Shown here: positions 61,701-64,000 of the stretch, one piece after another
Position numbering within the stretch: the stretch's first letter is position 1
Layout of the letters: each line of letters begins with the position of its first letter
NCBI GenBank assembly: GCA_907165065.1
Contig: OU015525.1
Location: 43,382,037 to 43,446,036 of the forward strand
Reading direction: 5' to 3'
Source of the DNA: Caprimulgus europaeus
Taxonomy: Eukaryota > Chordata > Aves > Caprimulgiformes > Caprimulgidae
DNA: 64,000 nucleotides
The notes under the pieces: model-generated
Databases searched by the model: none
What the model saw: the letters and a program-made list of their open reading frames with translations, nothing else
Told to the model about the DNA's origin: nothing
Translations under genes and position numbers: made by a program

Positions 61701-64000
61701 AGCTCACTTTTTGCCCTTGAAAAATTACCCCATTGCGCTGCTTGATTTAATCAGATTTTAGTCTCAGAAATAAAGATAATTGAAAAGGTAGGAACAGTTT
61801 CGACTTTGCACAAATTTTGGCAACTGGTAGAATCTATGTTACAAAAACTCCCAAAAGGTTCAAGCTGATTACCTCTGATAAGCCTTTTAAAAGGCTTCAG
61901 ACAAACTGCCACTGTTTCATCAGGAAAGGCTTTTTCTGTATGAAAGCAAAAGAGTAATATTTGATAATTTTTCTGACTTTGGGAAAACCAAACCAGGATA
62001 AAGAATGGTAGCAGGTGGTAGTTGATATTTCTTTCACTTTGCAAGCTGAGTAGTGTAATAATCTGATGAGATGTGTAGTAGATCATATTTTTTTCATAGT
62101 TTTGGTCTGACTACTCTGAAATTAATTCAAAATATTCTAATAAAGAGCTGCAAATGAGGCACTTACAATAAAATAATTTTCATAATAAACTCAAAACCTG
62201 TCTCAGTCGGAGAGTGAGACACCCATTAAGCTGATTAATCTGGAGTGATCTGCCCCTGCACAGCATTGAAGTGTTCCTGAAGTTACCTGTGCTTCTGGAA
62301 GTGTTTGATCATTCAAACTCAACAAATGCAGGTAATACACACCTGTCAAAGTAATTTTTCCAGTATAAACCACCTTTAAAATTATACTTTAACTACTAGT
62401 GAGACAGGTGGATGAAAGAATAATACCAGGTGGGTAACTGAGGAGAGAAGCAACTCATACTTTACAGAAACTGTAACCAGAACAAATACTGATAATAGAG
62501 CCGCTGAAAAGAAGTATAATCCTTATTTGTAGTCCTGGTGACAATTTGGCTTGAATTAGTACACAGTAATATTGTCTAAATTCCATGGTTGCCTACAAAA
62601 TAATTATGCAGTCATACAAATGCTGTGGCACAATGCCTGGGAAAGATGGTATTGCTTACAGATAGACCCCTTTTATGATGTCTCTATTTATAAGTGGAAT
62701 ACATCAGACACGCATTTAAATAGTCAGTAACTACCTTAATGGAAAACGAAAACAGCTGTAATGTATTTCAACTACTGTATAACTACTTGCACCAGTCAAC
62801 ATCAGGAAGAAGTATGGGGGCAAAGACTCAAACTATCAAATAAAAACTAGCAATCTAGGAATCTGTTATTATAAGCAGTTATCAGAGTGTAAGTAAAGCC
62901 CTTTATATTATAGTAGAATTTGTAGTTGCATTAAATTAGAAGTGTACACTGTTGAAGATTACCTTTTATCTCCCCATTTAACCAGGTTGTTGCACTTAGT
63001 ACTGAAACGGGAACAGTCTCTTACTCCTCTATTTGCTGTCAGTGATTCAAACACAGATGCTGCTAACAGATTACATAGTCCTTTCACTTCTTCCTCCTCA
63101 GGCAATATTATTTAAAACTTAGAAAATAATCCTTGCATTGAATTGCACAGTTAAGTCATATATTAAGGTAGCAAAAATAATGGTGCTGTCTGTCAGCTCA
63201 TTACATGTTAAATCACAGACACTCATGTTTGTGGACTTTGTGCTGGCATTTGACAACAAAAGAGACTTTGGTTACAGTCCAGGTTAGATAACAGATAGAC
63301 AGTTGGTCCATTAATCAAGTGAACAATTTCAGCGTCACAGAATGCTAGCCTCAGATGGTCTAAATTGGCTTAGTCAGTGGAGCTGTGCTGCCTTACTCCG
63401 AGGCCATGGCCTTCATTTTTTATCTGATTTGTTAGCTGGGACAGCCAATGGGTTAAGTTACAGAGGAAGAATATTTTCTTTTAGTGACAGATACCTGCAG
63501 TTGACTGTGATTGATGACATAATTTTTACTTTTTTCTCAAATGCCAGTATTCCTATGCTGGGAAAGCCTAATTTGTCTTGCAATATTACATTCTCTATGA
63601 TAAGTTTCTGGGACAGGCATAAAATGCTTTTGGCTAGTCAGTGTCCTGATGGTAGAGACCTGAAGGAACAGTGGTGTGACTTCATTCCTTTCTGCCTCTA
63701 TTGGTATCTTCGTTCAGTTATTTACATCAGTTTGCAAAAATCTAGGCTCTCTACAGTCCGAGCTTCTATACCTGTAACTCAGTAGATGATCACCTTATTT
63801 CCTAGAAATAATTCTGTCTGAAGCCAGTACGTTTAAATTTGCAGAGATATCAATAGAGAACAGAGATCTGTGAGAATACAGAGACAACCAGGCCCGTTCT
63901 GCATGAGCCATTTCATGTCCACTTCCAGGCGCCTCCCTGCTTTCTTCCAAACAGGCCATTAACTCAGGCACCTACCCTGGCACACATTGCTACACAGAGC
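61701..64000. other. Unique non-coding sequence to the window end
   Basis: No supportable gene. A 147-codon plus-strand frame (63342-63785) has no recognisable domain, and a frame this long is expected about once by chance in a window of this size. A 111-codon minus-strand frame (62086-61751) is similar in status. The composition of 62190-62330 and the last 120 bp is more balanced than average. Confidence 0.5.

Noticed and set aside
63366-63418. tRNA-Ile-like or tRNA-derived SINE head
   Set aside because: TGGCTTAGTCAGTGG resembles an A box, but the expected B box (GGTTCGANTCC) is not present at the right distance, the cloverleaf does not fold by eye, and no CR1-like SINE tail follows.
63342-63785. 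147-codon plus-strand frame as a gene
   Set aside because: No recognisable domain, promoter or splice context. A rough estimate from stop-codon frequency gives about one such frame by chance in 64 kb over six frames.
1-64000. CRISPR arrays, operons, prophage or other prokaryotic systems
   Set aside because: No evenly spaced direct repeats with unique spacers and no dense coding; the repeat content is avian.

Overview
This window is AT-rich, non-coding vertebrate DNA. It almost certainly comes from a bird, probably a neoavian or passerine. The evidence is the repeat content: about twelve CR1 (chicken repeat 1) LINE fragments ending in the CR1-type 8-bp tails (ATTCTATG or ATTCTGTG), and four solo LTRs of the avian ERVL type whose sequence I recognise from songbird-like genomes. 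I found no SINE/Alu, L1, tRNA, rRNA, CRISPR or bacterial-style operon. No host protein-coding exon could be supported on either strand, so the window is a gene desert or lies inside a very large intron. The long open frames all fall into three groups: CR1 remnants, LTR or low-complexity sequence, and frames of a length expected by chance.

Layout. 0-6 kb: unique AT-rich sequence with one 3'-less CR1 (0.63-1.08 kb). 6-12 kb: two minus-strand CR1 copies (6.10-6.82 and 11.58-11.89 kb) and a weak protein-like stretch near 10 kb. 13.38-13.90 kb: short ERVL solo LTR with GGGAG target duplications. 14-23 kb: unique sequence, one short CR1 tail (19.5 kb) and a 23-bp perfect tandem duplication (20.63 kb). 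23.47-24.50 kb: a longer LTR of the same subfamily. 26.8-27.1 kb: diverged tandem duplication of about 156 bp. 27.84-28.1 kb: two CR1 3' ends placed tail to tail. 30.57-30.75 kb: poly(A)30-terminated segment with possible 7-bp flanking duplications. 31.97-32.14 kb: perfect (TTCCC)33 array. 36.4-36.7 kb: old CR1. 37.50-38.15 kb: LTR with one internal unit. 39.38-40.57 kb: the longest CR1, carrying reverse-transcriptase motifs. 43.69-45.02 kb: two CR1 copies in opposite orientation. 48.41-49.53 kb: full-size ERVL solo LTR with GTTCT target duplications and about nine degenerate 48-bp units. 55.9-56.5 and 58.3-58.6 kb: two more CR1 fragments. 60.64-61.70 kb: GC-richer, repeat-like island of unknown class holding the longest open frame (240 codons, minus strand). 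61.7-64 kb: unique sequence.

Nothing here works together as a pathway; the content is a record of CR1 retrotransposition, ERVL insertion followed by LTR-LTR recombination, and simple-sequence growth. I did not find a convincing new biological system. The observations most worth checking are the copy-number series of the LTR internal units (about 1, 1, 2-3 and 9 units), the uninterrupted AAGGG/CCCTT array, the unclassified 60.6-61.7 kb island and the possible poly(A) retroposon.
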